Assembly: GCA_022495995.1 (NCBI GenBank)
Contig: JAFEMH010000980.1
Coordinates: forward strand, 372,001 to 436,000
Length of the DNA: 64,000 nt
DNA from: Adenophora triphylla var. japonica
Taxonomy: Eukaryota > Streptophyta > Magnoliopsida > Asterales > Campanulaceae
Direction: 5' to 3'
In this document: positions 46,001-57,178 of the stretch, in pieces
Layout of the letters: the number at the start of each line of letters is the position of its first letter
Numbering within the stretch: position 1 is the stretch's first letter
Notes under the pieces: model-generated
What the model was told of the DNA's origin: nothing
Database searches by the model: none
Seen by the model: the letters and a program-made list of their open reading frames with translations, nothing else
Made by a program: the position numbers and the translations under genes

Positions 46001-49000
46001 TATGAATGTGCTCCCTGCTAAAATGATAAGTATGTTGGACATTAATGCGCAGAACCTTAAACCATCCAATCAAACCATAAAGGCCTACGATTCCACGTCT
46101 AGGGCAGTGTTGGGAATAGTCTCTTTGAATTTGATGTTTGGGGGTAAAGAGATGATGGTGGATTTCCAAGTTATCGATATTCCGGTCACATTCTCAGCGC
46201 TATTGGGCAGACCGTGGATTCATGAAATTGGAGCCGTAGCCTCCACTCTCCACCAATGTCTAAAGTTTGTGCAAGACGGAGTCCTGACGACCATTTATGG
46301 TGATAGCGTTACGATTGGGGAAACCAGCACTAATACCTTGCCAGTGATGGAAATCAAACTCGACCAGGAAAACTTGATGCTTAGTGGTTTTACGATTGAG
46401 AAGCCCAAAGGGCAGGTCTGCACCATAGACTTGACGACCTCCTCCGACAAGATCCCTCCTGTGCTAAAAATGATGAGAGGCATGAACTATATCCCTGGTC
46501 TGGGGCTGGGAAAGCGTCAACGGGGACCATGTCATTTTGCGGTGCCAGAAGCCAAGAGGAACAGGCGAGGCCTAGGGTATGTTATAACGAAAGAAGACAA
46601 AGCGTACGATAAGACTGAAGCGTTCAAAGAAAAGATGACCTCAGCTGCTGGTAAGAGGTACAAGAGGCCTGAGATGCGCCCATACAGCTGGTCTTTGAAC
46701 CAACACTTTGTCAAAGAGGATGGAGAAATGTTTGTTTGCCCAGAGCCGACGCTGAGCCAAATGGAAGAAAGGTTGAAGACGATTCGGAGGTTTGCCAGCA
46801 GTCAAAACCCGGTGAAGGAAATGTTTGATAGCTTGCCCAAAAGGCCAGGTGTTACTGCCACTTATGAAAACAACTACCATTTCTGGGGACCTGATTATGT
46901 GAATCAGTTTGAGAAGCTCGCTCTGGATGAACCCACAATATGCAAAATTCGTGGCGCGGATCCTTTAGATATTGACGGTGATTTGGCAGAATTGTTTGAG
47001 AATCAAGGGCTATCAGAACCCGAAAATGGTGTGTCTACAGAGAAGTTGCCTGCAGAAGGGTTTGTTCTTGCTGAAGATCTCAGAGATTTGATTGACTTTT
47101 CCTCTGATAGCGAGGTGATAGCCATGCTAGAGTTTGAAAAAGGGCCAGTGGCAGATTTGAGTAGTTTGAAGACCATCGCAGAGGAGCCGCTACAAAACTG
47201 GACTTCATTTCAGGGACCGGTTGCAGACAGGGAGACTATGATTGGAAAGCTTGGGCTCAAACCTCGTCCTTGTCCCCCTGAGTCTAAATTTGTTCCCCGT
47301 GTCCTGAGTCAGTCCTCAGAGTCCCTTGTGATTGAATTTGAGTCTTCCGATCGGTCCGATGTCCTCACGACAGAAGACCGTCTTCGAGTTGTAAACATTG
47401 TTTTTCCCTATGCTTTGAATAAAATGGTCGACCTTTCTGAGTATCCCGTGATTGCCAATCTAACAATTGAACGCTTAACTAAAATGAATCATCAAGATCT
47501 AAAAATAATTAAGCCAGATTCAATTGAAGATAATGCAGACTTAATTGATGACCAAATTTTAGAAAACAATTCAAAGCAGGTTTGCGAGCAAAGGGAAAGT
47601 CGGGCCCAAGCTGCCGATGAGGTATTGACAAAGGTGAACCTGGGAACAGTCGAAGAACCCAAAGAAACACAGATTGGTAGCTTCTTCTCCGGAGATGAAT
47701 GGGTTGCCTTGGTTGAATTACTTAAAGAATATATGGACGTCTTTGCCTGGTCCTATAAAGACATGCCTGGGCTAGATACATCTATCGTAGAGTACCGGAT
47801 ACCCCTGGATCCAGAGGTTAAGCCAATAAAGCAGAAGCTGAGGCGGATCAAGCCCGAATGGTCCTTGCAAGTCAAAGAAGAGATTGAGAAACTCCTACGG
47901 GTGGGCTTTATCAAGGTGATTGAGTACCCGACTTGGCTAGCAAACATAGTTACGGTCACAAAAGCGAATGGAAAGGTCCGAGTTTGCGTAGACTTTCGGG
48001 ATCTTAACAAGGCTAGTCCCAAGGATGACTTTCCTTTACCCAACATTGATATACTGGTAGATGCAAAAGCGAACTACGAAGTCAAATCCTTTGTCGACGG
48101 TTTTGCGGGCTATAACCAGATTAAGATGGCCGAAGAAGATCAAGACAAGACAGCATTCACCACTCCTTAGGGCACTTATTGTTACACTATGATTCCGTTC
48201 GGGTTGAAGAATGCCGGGGCTACCTACCAAAGGGCCGTCACCACCTAGTTTCACGACATGATCCACAAGGAGATTGAAGTGTATGTGGACGATATGATTA
48301 TTCACTCAAAAGGGTAGGATGGACAGCACTTCACGGATTTAAGGAAGTTCTTCAACAGACTCCGGGAGCATTCCATGAGGCTAAATCCCGCCAAGTGTAC
48401 TTTTGGGGTTATCCGGGGTAAAGTTTTAGGCTACATGGTCACAGAGAGAGGCATCGAAGTAGATCCCAGAAAAGTCAAAGCAATTGTCGAAATGAAGCCA
48501 CCCAGAACTGTCTCCGAAGTGAAAGGTTTCATGGGCCGTCTACAGTACATCAGCAGATTCATCAACCAGCTGACCTCTATATGTGAGACAATCTTTAAGC
48601 TATTGAAGAAGAATCAGGAAGTGGTTTGGAATGAAGAATGTCAACTAGCTTTCGAGAGAATCAAAGCTTACCTTGTTAATCCTCCTATCCTCTGCCCACC
48701 TCACGGAAGCAAGCCTTTACTTCTATACCTGACGGTCACAGACACAGCTATCGGAGCCATGCTAGCGCAAGAGAAGAAGGACTCCAAGATCAAGAATGCC
48801 ATATATTTTGTCAGTCATAAATTCCAAGGTAGCGAGTTGAATTACTCTGCCCTCAAGAAGACATGTGCAGCACTGGTTTGGGTGGTCGGAAAATTGAAGC
48901 ACTATATGTTATCCCACACAGTGCACCTGGTCTCCAAGATGGACCCGATCAGATATCTGTTTCAAGGTGATAGAGGCAACATTTCCACCAGATTGGCAAA

Positions 49001-50918
49001 GTGGACTTTCTTCTTAGCTGAGTTCGATATCAAATATGTGATCCGGAAGTCAATCAAGGGACAAGCTCTGGCAGACCAATTGGCTGATTTCCCCAGTACA
49101 GAACCCCGAGGACCGGATCTCCAGTTTCCAGATGAAGGGATTCTTGTTATAGAAAATGGCAATCGATGGCAGTTATTCTTCGATGGCGCGGCAAACAAAA
49201 GAGGTAACATCATCGGGATGGTATTGGTAGACCCGAATGATATGCATACCCCCATAGCTATCAAGCTAAACTTCTCGGTTACCAACAACGCCTCCGAGTA
49301 TGAAGCTTGCATAGCTGGTCTAGAGGCTGCCCTCGAGCGACATGTGGAAGAGTTGGAAGTGTTCGGTGATTCCCAATTGATAATCAATCAGGAAGCCAAC
49401 AGATGGAAAACCTCAGATCCATGTCTCCAGAAGTATCACACTTACATTGCAGAGCTCGTCGGCCAGTTCAAGGAAGTGTCATTCCAATTCCTGCCTCGAG
49501 ATAAGAACAGATTTTCCGATGCCCTAGCTACTCTGGCCTCCTTAGTAAAAATCCCAGAAGGAAAGTCAATCAAACCATTCAGGGTCGGTAGGCAAGAAAA
49601 TCCTGCATACTGCTGTGAAATAGAGACTGAAACCGTCAATGAGCCGTGGTATAGTCAAATTTTCCAATATCTCAAGCATGGTGAAGCATCTTTCCCCGTC
49701 GATAAAGAAGGAGACCTAAAGGGTATTCATGCCAAGAGTCTGCAAGCTTTGAAAAGGCTATCGGCTCAGTACGTCATACTTGGCAATGAGTTGTGGAAGA
49801 AAAGGGAAGGTTGCCCTCTCCTGCTCTGTATCAGCAAAGAAAAGGCTCAGAAAGTAATGGAAGATGTTCACAATGGCGCCTGCGGACCTCATATGAACGC
49901 TCGATCCCTTATGCATAGCATTATCAGACTGGGCTACTTCTGGATTACTATGGAAACTGATTGTATTCAATTTGTGCGAACCTGTGACAAATGCCAGCGA
50001 TTCTCCAATCTGAACCATATCCCTCCTCATGATCTCTACTGTATGACGACTCCCTGGCCTTTCGCAACATGGGGAATTGACGTCATTGGGAAGATAACTC
50101 CATCCGGGAGCAATGGGCACTCATTCGTATTGGTTGCTGTGGATTACTTCACAAAGTGGGTAGAAGCTGCATCTTACAAAGTGCTCACAGCTAAGAAAGT
50201 GGCTCGCTTCATAAAGGAACAGATTTTCTGCCGCTACGGAGTCCCAAATGAGATTATTTCTGACAATGGAACCCATTTTGAGGGAGAAACTGATCGCCTG
50301 CTTACTGAATACAGGGTCAAACGTCACAAGTCTTCGCCATACAGACCACAAACGAATGGTGCTGTTGAGGGTGCTAATAAAAATCTAGAAAGGATTATTA
50401 AGAAGATGGCCGAACGAGGAAGGGATTGGCCAGAGAAGTTACATTTGGCATTATGGGGCTACCGCACGTCAATCCGAACTGCTACCAGTGCAACCCCTTA
50501 TGCCTTGACTTACGGAATGGAAGCTGTCATGCCCATCGAGTTAGAAATTCCTTCCCTCAGGGTGTTGCTTGAGAATGAGGTGAATGAGATTGATTGGCTC
50601 CAAAGTCGATACAACGAGTTGGCACTATTAGATGAACGCAGATTAAAAGCCATGGAGCACAATCGGGCATACCAGAAAAGAATGGCCCGTGCTTTTGACA
50701 AGAAAGTGAAGCCCAGAGACATCAAGGTTGGTGATTTGGTTCTTAAGATGAAGCCTGCAAATCAGAACAGCGCATTAGGTAAGTGGGCACCTGTTTGGGT
50801 TGGACCGTTTCTAGTCAAGAAGATATTCTCCGGAGGAGCAATGCAGCTAACGGATCTGGATGGTAACCCATTTTTGCACCCCGACAACGGAGACAAGTTG
50901 CGGCGGTATTATGTGTGA
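43053..50918 (+). pseudogene. Element C gag-pol polyprotein, one frame with three TAG codons
   Basis: 2621 sense-length codons without a frameshift. Order by codon: N-terminal coil (about 25-75); Gln/Pro-rich linker; gag core (about 390-500, CPKTHVDTYVMTMG, FYKRWNAKLNEL); knuckle YCRFHQFPGHTTNTC (about 648-664); protease VDNGSAMNVLP (about 977); G-patch-like GMNYIPGLGLGKRQRG (about 1142); RT from about 1554 (CVDFRDLNKASPKDD; YVDD at about 1743); degenerate Ty3 RNase H (about 1890); second, archaeal-type RNase H (LFFDGAAN, NASEYEA, GDSQL; about 2038-2160); integrase with HH-CC zinc site (about 2270-2310), GIDVIG, ISDNGTHF and VEGANKNL. In-frame TAGs are at 48168, 48246 and 48315, all within RT. 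The dual RNase H and the absence of a chromodomain mark it as Tat. As written, RT would not be made without readthrough. Confidence 0.92.
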
Positions 50919-51545
50919 TTGAGTCTTTTTCCCCCTCTGTAAATAAAATAAAAATAATAAAATATATATAAAAAAGAAAGAAATGAAAATAAAGGCGCAA
51001 CAAAATTGTCCCAGATGAGACTGAAAACCTCTCAAAAGGCAGTCCATGCAAAAATAAGGGACGCGCCCGGTGCTAAAAGAATATACCCAGCTAGGCCGAA
51101 AACCCTAAAAAGGGCGGTCTAGGTAAAAAACAGGGTTGCACCATGTCCCCCTTCTGTCTTCCCCTTTCTTTAAACACAAAGTGAATTGAGTCGAACTACG
51201 GAGACCTGAGCCCCTTAGTTCTCTTACAAAAGGGGAACGTAGGCAACCACTTGTGGTTCGGTCTAAAAATGCTGCAAAATCTTATGTCTTGCCAAAATGT
51301 GTTTTGATTACAGTTCTAAGGCTTTTCAAAGGTTCATTTTGAGTTAATATTCTTTTTGATGAGTTCAAGCACGGCCTACTTTTGACTCAAATAACTTGCT
51401 GCGAATAAAAGAGAAATAAAATTTCAACATCCATTTTGTCTGCGTTAAGGTAATCAAGGGATACTCAAATTCTGTTCAAATAAATCTCTCTCCCAAAGTA
51501 CAAGCAAAAGAAAAATAAAGAGTCTTCTATCTCTCAGAAAGGTGT
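50919..51545 (+). other. Element C 3' region between pol and antisense ORF
   Basis: AT-rich start, then a segment at about 51085-51145 (CAGCTAGGCCGAAAACCCTA ... GGTCTAGGTAAAAAACAGGG) matching two copies in element A near 17410 and 17515. The type I block is at 51193. Confidence 0.65.
51193..51263 (+). promoter_or_regulatory. Type I multi-hairpin block (element C)
   Basis: GAACTACG, hairpin CCCCTT (51211-51216) with AAGGGG (51230-51235), ACGTAGG, then a perfect AACCAC-tt-GTGGTT hairpin (51245-51258) and CGGTC. Counterpart of 17901 and 26051; arms differ from both. Confidence 0.65.
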
Positions 51546-53000
51546 CTACATGCTCGTCCCCGCTCCCGAACTCGCTCCTCTGTCCTTCCTCTTCCTTGGT
51601 CCCCGAGAGGCCCTTGGCCTAGGAATGTCAAATAAGTCAGTTTGAGCTCGCCCCAGCTCTGGTATATTGCGTGTCGGTGGTTCGATCAGGCCAGTCTCCC
51701 TCAAAGCAGCCCTGGCAGCTCTCTCTTGTCGCAAGGCCTCTCTGCGAGCATTCACCTCTGGATCATCCCTCAGAGCAGCCCTCCGTATCTCTCGCCTCCG
51801 ATAATCCTCAGCAACATCACCGGTAACATTATCTGGATTCCCTTGGGCCTCTGCATCTCGAAAATACCGGCTGGATGGGTATTCTGCTCCTAAGTATTCC
51901 CTACGGCGAGCCTCTATCGCCAGCTGCACGGGACCCTGTTGCTCTTCATACCAAATTAGATACTCCGTGGTCAAGAATGTAAACCCTCTGGCCTGACGAA
52001 GAAGCATCCGCGTGGGAAGAAAACCATCCAAGAAGGATCTGTTGAAGAAATACACAGTCTGGGGCTCGGTCATGACCATCGGGATAGCATCAGTCGTCAG
52101 CCTCTCTCTCAAAGCCCGGATAATCTACTGAGGGTACCGATATTGCCTGCTTACCAGTGAAGGGACACAGAATGAAGACACATGTAATCCTGGCAGTCTG
52201 ACTACCACCGACCCATCCTGAATGTCTCTCATGGTCTGCAATCCCCACGCTGGAATCCGTAAGTTCGAGACGCCAGCCTCGTATCGTGTCAACCTCACCT
52301 GCCAACTATCAGCTGCCGCATCCCTCAGTAATCTACGTTGTCTAGTCACCCAAGGCGTTGCTGTCTGACCCTCTAGTAATGGCCCAATCAAGTGTAGTCT
52401 CTCAGAAAGCCACAAAGATAGCAAAGTGGGGATGCCCGCGCCCATGAAATCAGATCCCCCAGCTAGCCTATTAAGGCCATGGTAAGTCTCAGCTAATAAC
52501 AGGGGTACAATGTCCATTTCCCCTTGGCCGAACCAAATTTGAGGAAGATCCACACCTCGGTCACCCCTAATCTATCTGACGACCTCCAGCAGCGCACCTG
52601 AACAGACTCCGACATGTCCGCAGAAGTAGTAGGCTGACATGGTAAACAATACATACATGTCCAGGGAGGTAGAAAGATCAAACAGGGCCGGGCTAGAAGA
52701 TCGCAGCCGAGCCATCCGGGTTAAGTCTACAAGCTCACCATTCAGAACCATAGGCGCCACCTGATCTACTGGCAGGCACAGGAAATCCGATAACTGCTCC
52801 ACAGCCGGCCGTCTGTCTCGAGGGAATGCTACAGTTTCCACCTCACCCAATCCTGTCAATGCTCTGAAATCCTCCATGGTTGGCGTCAGATCATTGTATG
52901 ATAAAGTAAACACATGCCTCTTCGGGTCCCAAAAATGCGAAGCTGCTCGGAGCAAGTCCCAATCAACTCTTCAGTTCTTCAAAGGCCAGAGGCACGACAT
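51546..53000 (-). pseudogene. Antisense ORF with plant mobile domain-like protein (element C)
   Basis: One minus-strand frame of about 484 codons from ATG at 53000-52998 to TAG at 51546-51548. It is interrupted by TGA at 52971-52973 (probably an old Trp in LKN-x-RVDWDLLRAA) and TAGs at 52572-52574 and 52125-52127, without frameshifts. The segment LRAASHFWDPKRHVF, LTPTMEDFRALTGL and later LSLWLSERLHL resemble the plant mobile domain family (PF10536-like). The C-terminus is Arg-rich and basic (ARREALRQERAARAAL; RASRGPRKRKDRG). It lies between pol and the 3' LTR, opposite to gag-pol; extra antisense ORFs at this position are known from some Tat elements. Its role is unknown. Confidence 0.7.
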
Positions 53001-54167
53001 ACCATATCACTTGTCAATGATTTTCCCATGATGCTTCTGGTGAAATTGTGAAATCCCGATAAAGTCTTGACAGAATTGATGTTCCCGAGAAGTTAGTTCC
53101 TTGTTATAATTCCCCATGGTGATTGAAAGTTCCAACCTTTGTTGCTGAAGTCGCCTGTTTGTCAAGTTGAGGCTACTAGTGCCCTCCTGCTGAAAAAGCA
53201 ATGTCTGTAAGTAAGGCGGAACTGATTTTAAAAAGGGCCCTGTTACAAGCTTCGTCCAGTCGTGCGACATATCTTAACAAACAGACACATAATGTCGGGT
53301 GACACATCTGGTCTGCATCAGGAAGCATCAAGGTCTTGCAAGTGGTTTTTCTGTGACATTCTTTAGCTCGCCGTCGCTGCAATACACCTTGTACCCACAT
53401 GTCACTGCACGGGAGAGGATTTCCCCCACCATATGTACCACTATACACAATTACCCCAAAGCAGTCCCAGAAACTTATGTATAAACCCGGCAAAGCCGAC
53501 CTGTCAATACAATAAACCGTACACCTTTCCCCTCATTCCCAGAACGAACAGACTCATGCAAACAAGCTAACATAGTTTAATCCTTGCTAACAAAATAGCA
53601 TAATTAGATTGTGGTGTTTCGAGTGTTGCTTTTCCCCCGCAGGTACAACAGTTAACTGAGCAAACCTCAAAAGAATGTCCCTCAAAGCAAAGCCGAGACA
53701 AAGTCCACGTCTATCTGAATCCCCCCAGCAGGACGCATCGAAAATCAAATAGCCCCACCGTCAACCGTCAATAAAATCCGCTGCCCCAAGCAAGCAAAGT
53801 CCCCGGCTTACCGAGCAAACCTCGAGACACAAGAGCCAATGAGTCAACAAGAATCCGCTGCCCAGCAAGCAAAACCCCCGTCACAGCAAGCAAAGTCCCC
53901 ATCACAGCAAGTATGGTCCCAAACCAAAGCCAACAGTCAACGAAAGAGGGCCCCACAACCAAAGAGTTAACAAGAATCCGCTGCCCAGCAAGCAAACTTC
54001 CCGTCACACTAGGCAAAGTCCCAGATCCCAAAGCCAACAGTCGACAAAAGACCGCCCCACGCTCAGCAACCGTCAACAACAGATAGTAGCATAGGACCCT
54101 CCGGCAGCTACATCCATCCCCAGCAGCATAAACCATAACATCAGTCCCTCCGGCAGCTACAGATTTC
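53001..54167 (+). other. Element C 3' non-coding region
   Basis: May contain the promoter side of the antisense ORF. A cassette with cores AGTCGTGCGACA (53258-53269) and TGTCGGGTGACA (53293-53304), 35 bp apart, lies about 260 bp upstream of the antisense ATG. 53770-54010 repeats AAGAATCCGCTGCCCAGCAA and AGCAAAGTCCCC units irregularly. No sense-strand gene was seen. Confidence 0.55.
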
Positions 54168-54510
54168 TAGATATTGGGTGACAACCGCACAGTCAGATGA
54201 TGGGTGACAACCACACAGTCAGATGTTGGGTGACAACCACACTGTCAGATGTTGGGTGACGACCACACAGTCAGATGTTGGGTGACAACCGCACAGTCAG
54301 ATGATGGGTGACAACCACACAGTCAGATGATGGGTGACAACCGCACAGTCAGATAATGGGTGACAACCGCAGAGTCAGATATTGGGTAACAATCGCACAG
54401 TCAGATGTTGGGTGACAACCACACAGTCAGATATTGGGTGACAACCACACATTCAGATATTGGGTGACAACCACACAGTCAGATGATGGGTGACAACCGC
54501 ACAGTCGTGT
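54168..54510 (+). repeat. Tandem array, about 26-bp unit with GGGTGACAACCACACAGTCAG
   Basis: About thirteen units of TGGGTGACAACCACACAGTC-AGATGT. The array ends shortly before the type II block, the same arrangement as in element B. Confidence 0.92.
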
Positions 54511-54535
54511 CCTCGGGTGACTCCCCTAACAGTCC

Positions 54536-54617
54536 GAACTACGATTTGGCTTGATTCCCTCCCCGGGATACGTAGGAATCCTTTCTCAAAAGGTCCAGCC
54601 ATTCGATTCCCCAGATC
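54536..54617 (+). promoter_or_regulatory. Type II multi-hairpin block (element C)
   Basis: GAACTACG, CCC-tcccc-GGG, ACGTAGG, CCTTT-ctca-AAAGG (54580-54593), CCAGCCATTC, and a short GAT ... ATC hairpin. Same order as in B and A. Confidence 0.6.
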
Positions 54618-54678
54618 ACCGTCTAGCCCTCCGCCTTATTCCCCAGCCGCTCATTGGGATTGGGTCTTATTTTATCGA

Positions 54679-54718
54679 CAACCTCACTTCTTCCATAAGT
54701 GACGTTGCCGAGGGGCTC
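54679..54718 (+). promoter_or_regulatory. Pre-PPT hairpin and polypurine tract (element C)
   Basis: CAAC-c-TCACTT (54679-54689) pairs with AAGTGA-c-GTTG (54697-54707), one C-C mismatch, followed by CCGAGGGGCTC, the polypurine tract, which touches the LTR. Confidence 0.7.
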
Positions 54719-56297
54719 TGTAAGTATGCCAATCCAATTCGCGACCTTTCCAGATGCATTTTAATATGATATAATTGCATTTAGGGGCATTTTGGTAAAT
54801 TCCCGGTCCATCCCGAGACTTCCGGAAACATTTCATAAGTTTCACGCGAAGGAAGTACTTTTTTGTACTTTGCTCACGCCAAGGGACCTAAAAGGAATAA
54901 ATCTGTTTTGGACTTTTTAGGTATTATCCAAGAAAGTTCCAGAACCAGATTTGGCGCCAAAAACGGTTATGGTCACCTTGTGCCACGCGACAAGTCAAGG
55001 CATGGAAAGTGGTTACGTTACGTCGTGCGACACAAGGCTACCATGGACTGCAGCTATAAATAAGACCCTACCCCTCTCAGTTTTGGATCCGAATTTGAAC
55101 CTCCCAAAGTCACTCTGCCAAAATTCATTCAGAAACTCTCTCTCTCTTCCTTCCTCACCAAAACTACCCAATTCCCTCACCTCTCACCTCTCTTCAACCC
55201 ATTTCCTCTCCTACTTCCTCATAGACCTCAGATCTTCCAATTCAACTCTCAGTTCGTGCTCAGATCTCCATTCAGAAGCTGAATTGAAGGCTCCTACACC
55301 TAACTTGTGTAAGAGTTGAGGACTACAAGGGTAACTAATCTCTCCTCCTCTCTCTCTCTCATCTATTTGCTTATTTGTTCTTCCTTCTTCTCCACTTGAT
55401 AATCAGGCTCCATCTGCCTCAGATTATCAAGTCGCAACTGCAATCTCTCTGTTTAAATCGTTTATGATTGAGTCCAATTGCTTGATTATGATGTGATTTA
55501 CTTATATTGGCAATTTGGGTCAAGGGAGTGTGGATCTCCCATGTCCACACTCCTTTGATCAATTTGTATCGAATTCATGTTGTTCTTATTGATTCTGATA
55601 TAATTGTTGTGCATCTGTTGGATCTGCATCTCAGTTTGTGAGGTACCTGCAGATGGTAACCTTATGTCACGCGACACATTTGGACATGAGGAGTCCTGTG
55701 ACAGGCGACATGTCGTGACCATCTGCAGGGACCATATTTCCGTTGTAATTTATTTTAGTTGGTTATTTTAATATTCAGTAGTATGTTCATGTTGTTTAGT
55801 GCCTAGATCTGGTTTTAATTGTAGTTTTGTGCTCATATGGGGATTGTGTGATCTGTTAGTTGTGAGTCTCTGCAAGGTGACCATTGATGTCACGCGACAT
55901 ATTTGGACAAGGGAGTCCTATGTCACACGACATAGATGATCCTTTGCAGAGGACCTGATTTCTTTTATAATCTGTTCTTATTAATGTAAAGGGATGTGGC
56001 CTCCCGGACAATTGGTCTACAAGTTGTAATGATCTTGCTTATTCAATAAAATTCATGTTTATCGCACTTGCATATTATCATCGTTTGCACGTTCTTTTGA
56101 ATTATTTGGATGTATAAATTAGAAAGACTCGTCTACGGACGAGGCGTGTTGGGTGAACTCTCGGTTCTTCCCAACACGTAACCTGACCCCCGAACCCGTT
56201 CTCTTTCAAAAAGGTTTTTCAAAGTGCACCTCTGAAAGCATGGCGTGGCGACTCCTTTATTATTTTTATTATATTATTTCGGGCGAGCGCACATTCA
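54719..56297 (+). repeat. 3' LTR of element C
   Basis: 1579 bp; starts TGTAAGTATGCC, ends CACATTCA, followed by GATAA. TATA box at about 55055. Differs from the 5' LTR by scattered substitutions and a few small indels. Confidence 0.94.
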
Positions 56298-57178
56298 GAT
56301 AACCCTTTTTATTATTCTCTCTCTTCCCTTTTTCTAATTCTCTCTCTTGGTAAGGTTCCATGATTGTTGATCTCTCACTCTTTCTGTAAGAAATCTTTGC
56401 ATTTGTAACATTCAACTAATTGCTGTGTTTTGACAGCGTAGAGTTGATTATTCGAAATTTAATTTGGGAAAACCTAGTTCATGTTTGATGACCTAATTCC
56501 ATTCCAGTTACTAATCAATGTTGCCAAATTTTTCTAAGATTTTTTTCTGATAGCTATTGAATTTGTTGAATTTTGATTCCTAGCTATTCAATTTAGTTGT
56601 AGATCAAGCAACTGTGTTTTAGATTCATGCTAATTTCAGCTTTCATCTGGATAATGGAATAAGAAATTGGGAACCAGTTAGGTTGTATCTGAGCGACCAT
56701 GACTTTCCTCTTTGACCTGTGTTTCTATATTATTCAGAGGTTTGGCTAATATGCAGATGCGATAATGCAACAATATTAGCAGTTCTCCATACCCTTTCAA
56801 AGTTCCTATAGTAATTATTTATTTCCACCATAAATTTTCCGTTCTTCCGTGTGCTATCTTTAAATGGCTTAAAGATAGATTGGATTGCTGCTTTAGTGTA
56901 ATGTAGCTTCTTGTTATTGTTTTTTCTTTTTGATGGACTCCTTGTCCATACTTTTGTTAATTGATCTTTTCTAATAGAATCTTCTTTTCTTATAAAAATA
57001 ATAATAAACAGAAATAAGGAAGCCAAGGTATTCTAGAAAAGTTATGGAACATAATCCTTTTGCATGTTTGGAGAATGACACAGAGACTGGGGGGAGGGGG
57101 TTGTTATAGTATTGACTCATCTTTTTCTTGTGCTGATTTGATGAGGAACTTTACTCTTTATTATCTCTAAATTGGCAG
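56298..57178 (+). other. Intron-like flank of the gene fragments
   Basis: T-rich non-coding sequence with CT-rich stretches, continuing the sequence interrupted by element C at GATAA. Reads as plant intron DNA up to the acceptor at 57178. No exon was recognised in it. Confidence 0.5.

Larger units (their letters stand above)
40133..56297 (+). mobile_element. Element C: Tat-type Ty3/gypsy retrotransposon, nearly complete
   Basis: LTRs 40133-41728 (1596 bp) and 54719-56297 (1579 bp), starting TGTAAGTA and ending CACATTCA. The target duplication GATAA is at 40128-40132 and 56298-56302. The primer site is at 41730-41747. A single gag-pol reading frame (43053-50918) has three in-frame TAGs; an antisense ORF with a plant mobile domain lies at 51546-53000; a hairpin and polypurine tract precede the 3' LTR. 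Dual RNase H domains and no chromodomain place it in the Tat/Ogre group. Its leader and 3' region share blocks with A and B, so a C-like element is a candidate helper for them. Confidence 0.94.
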
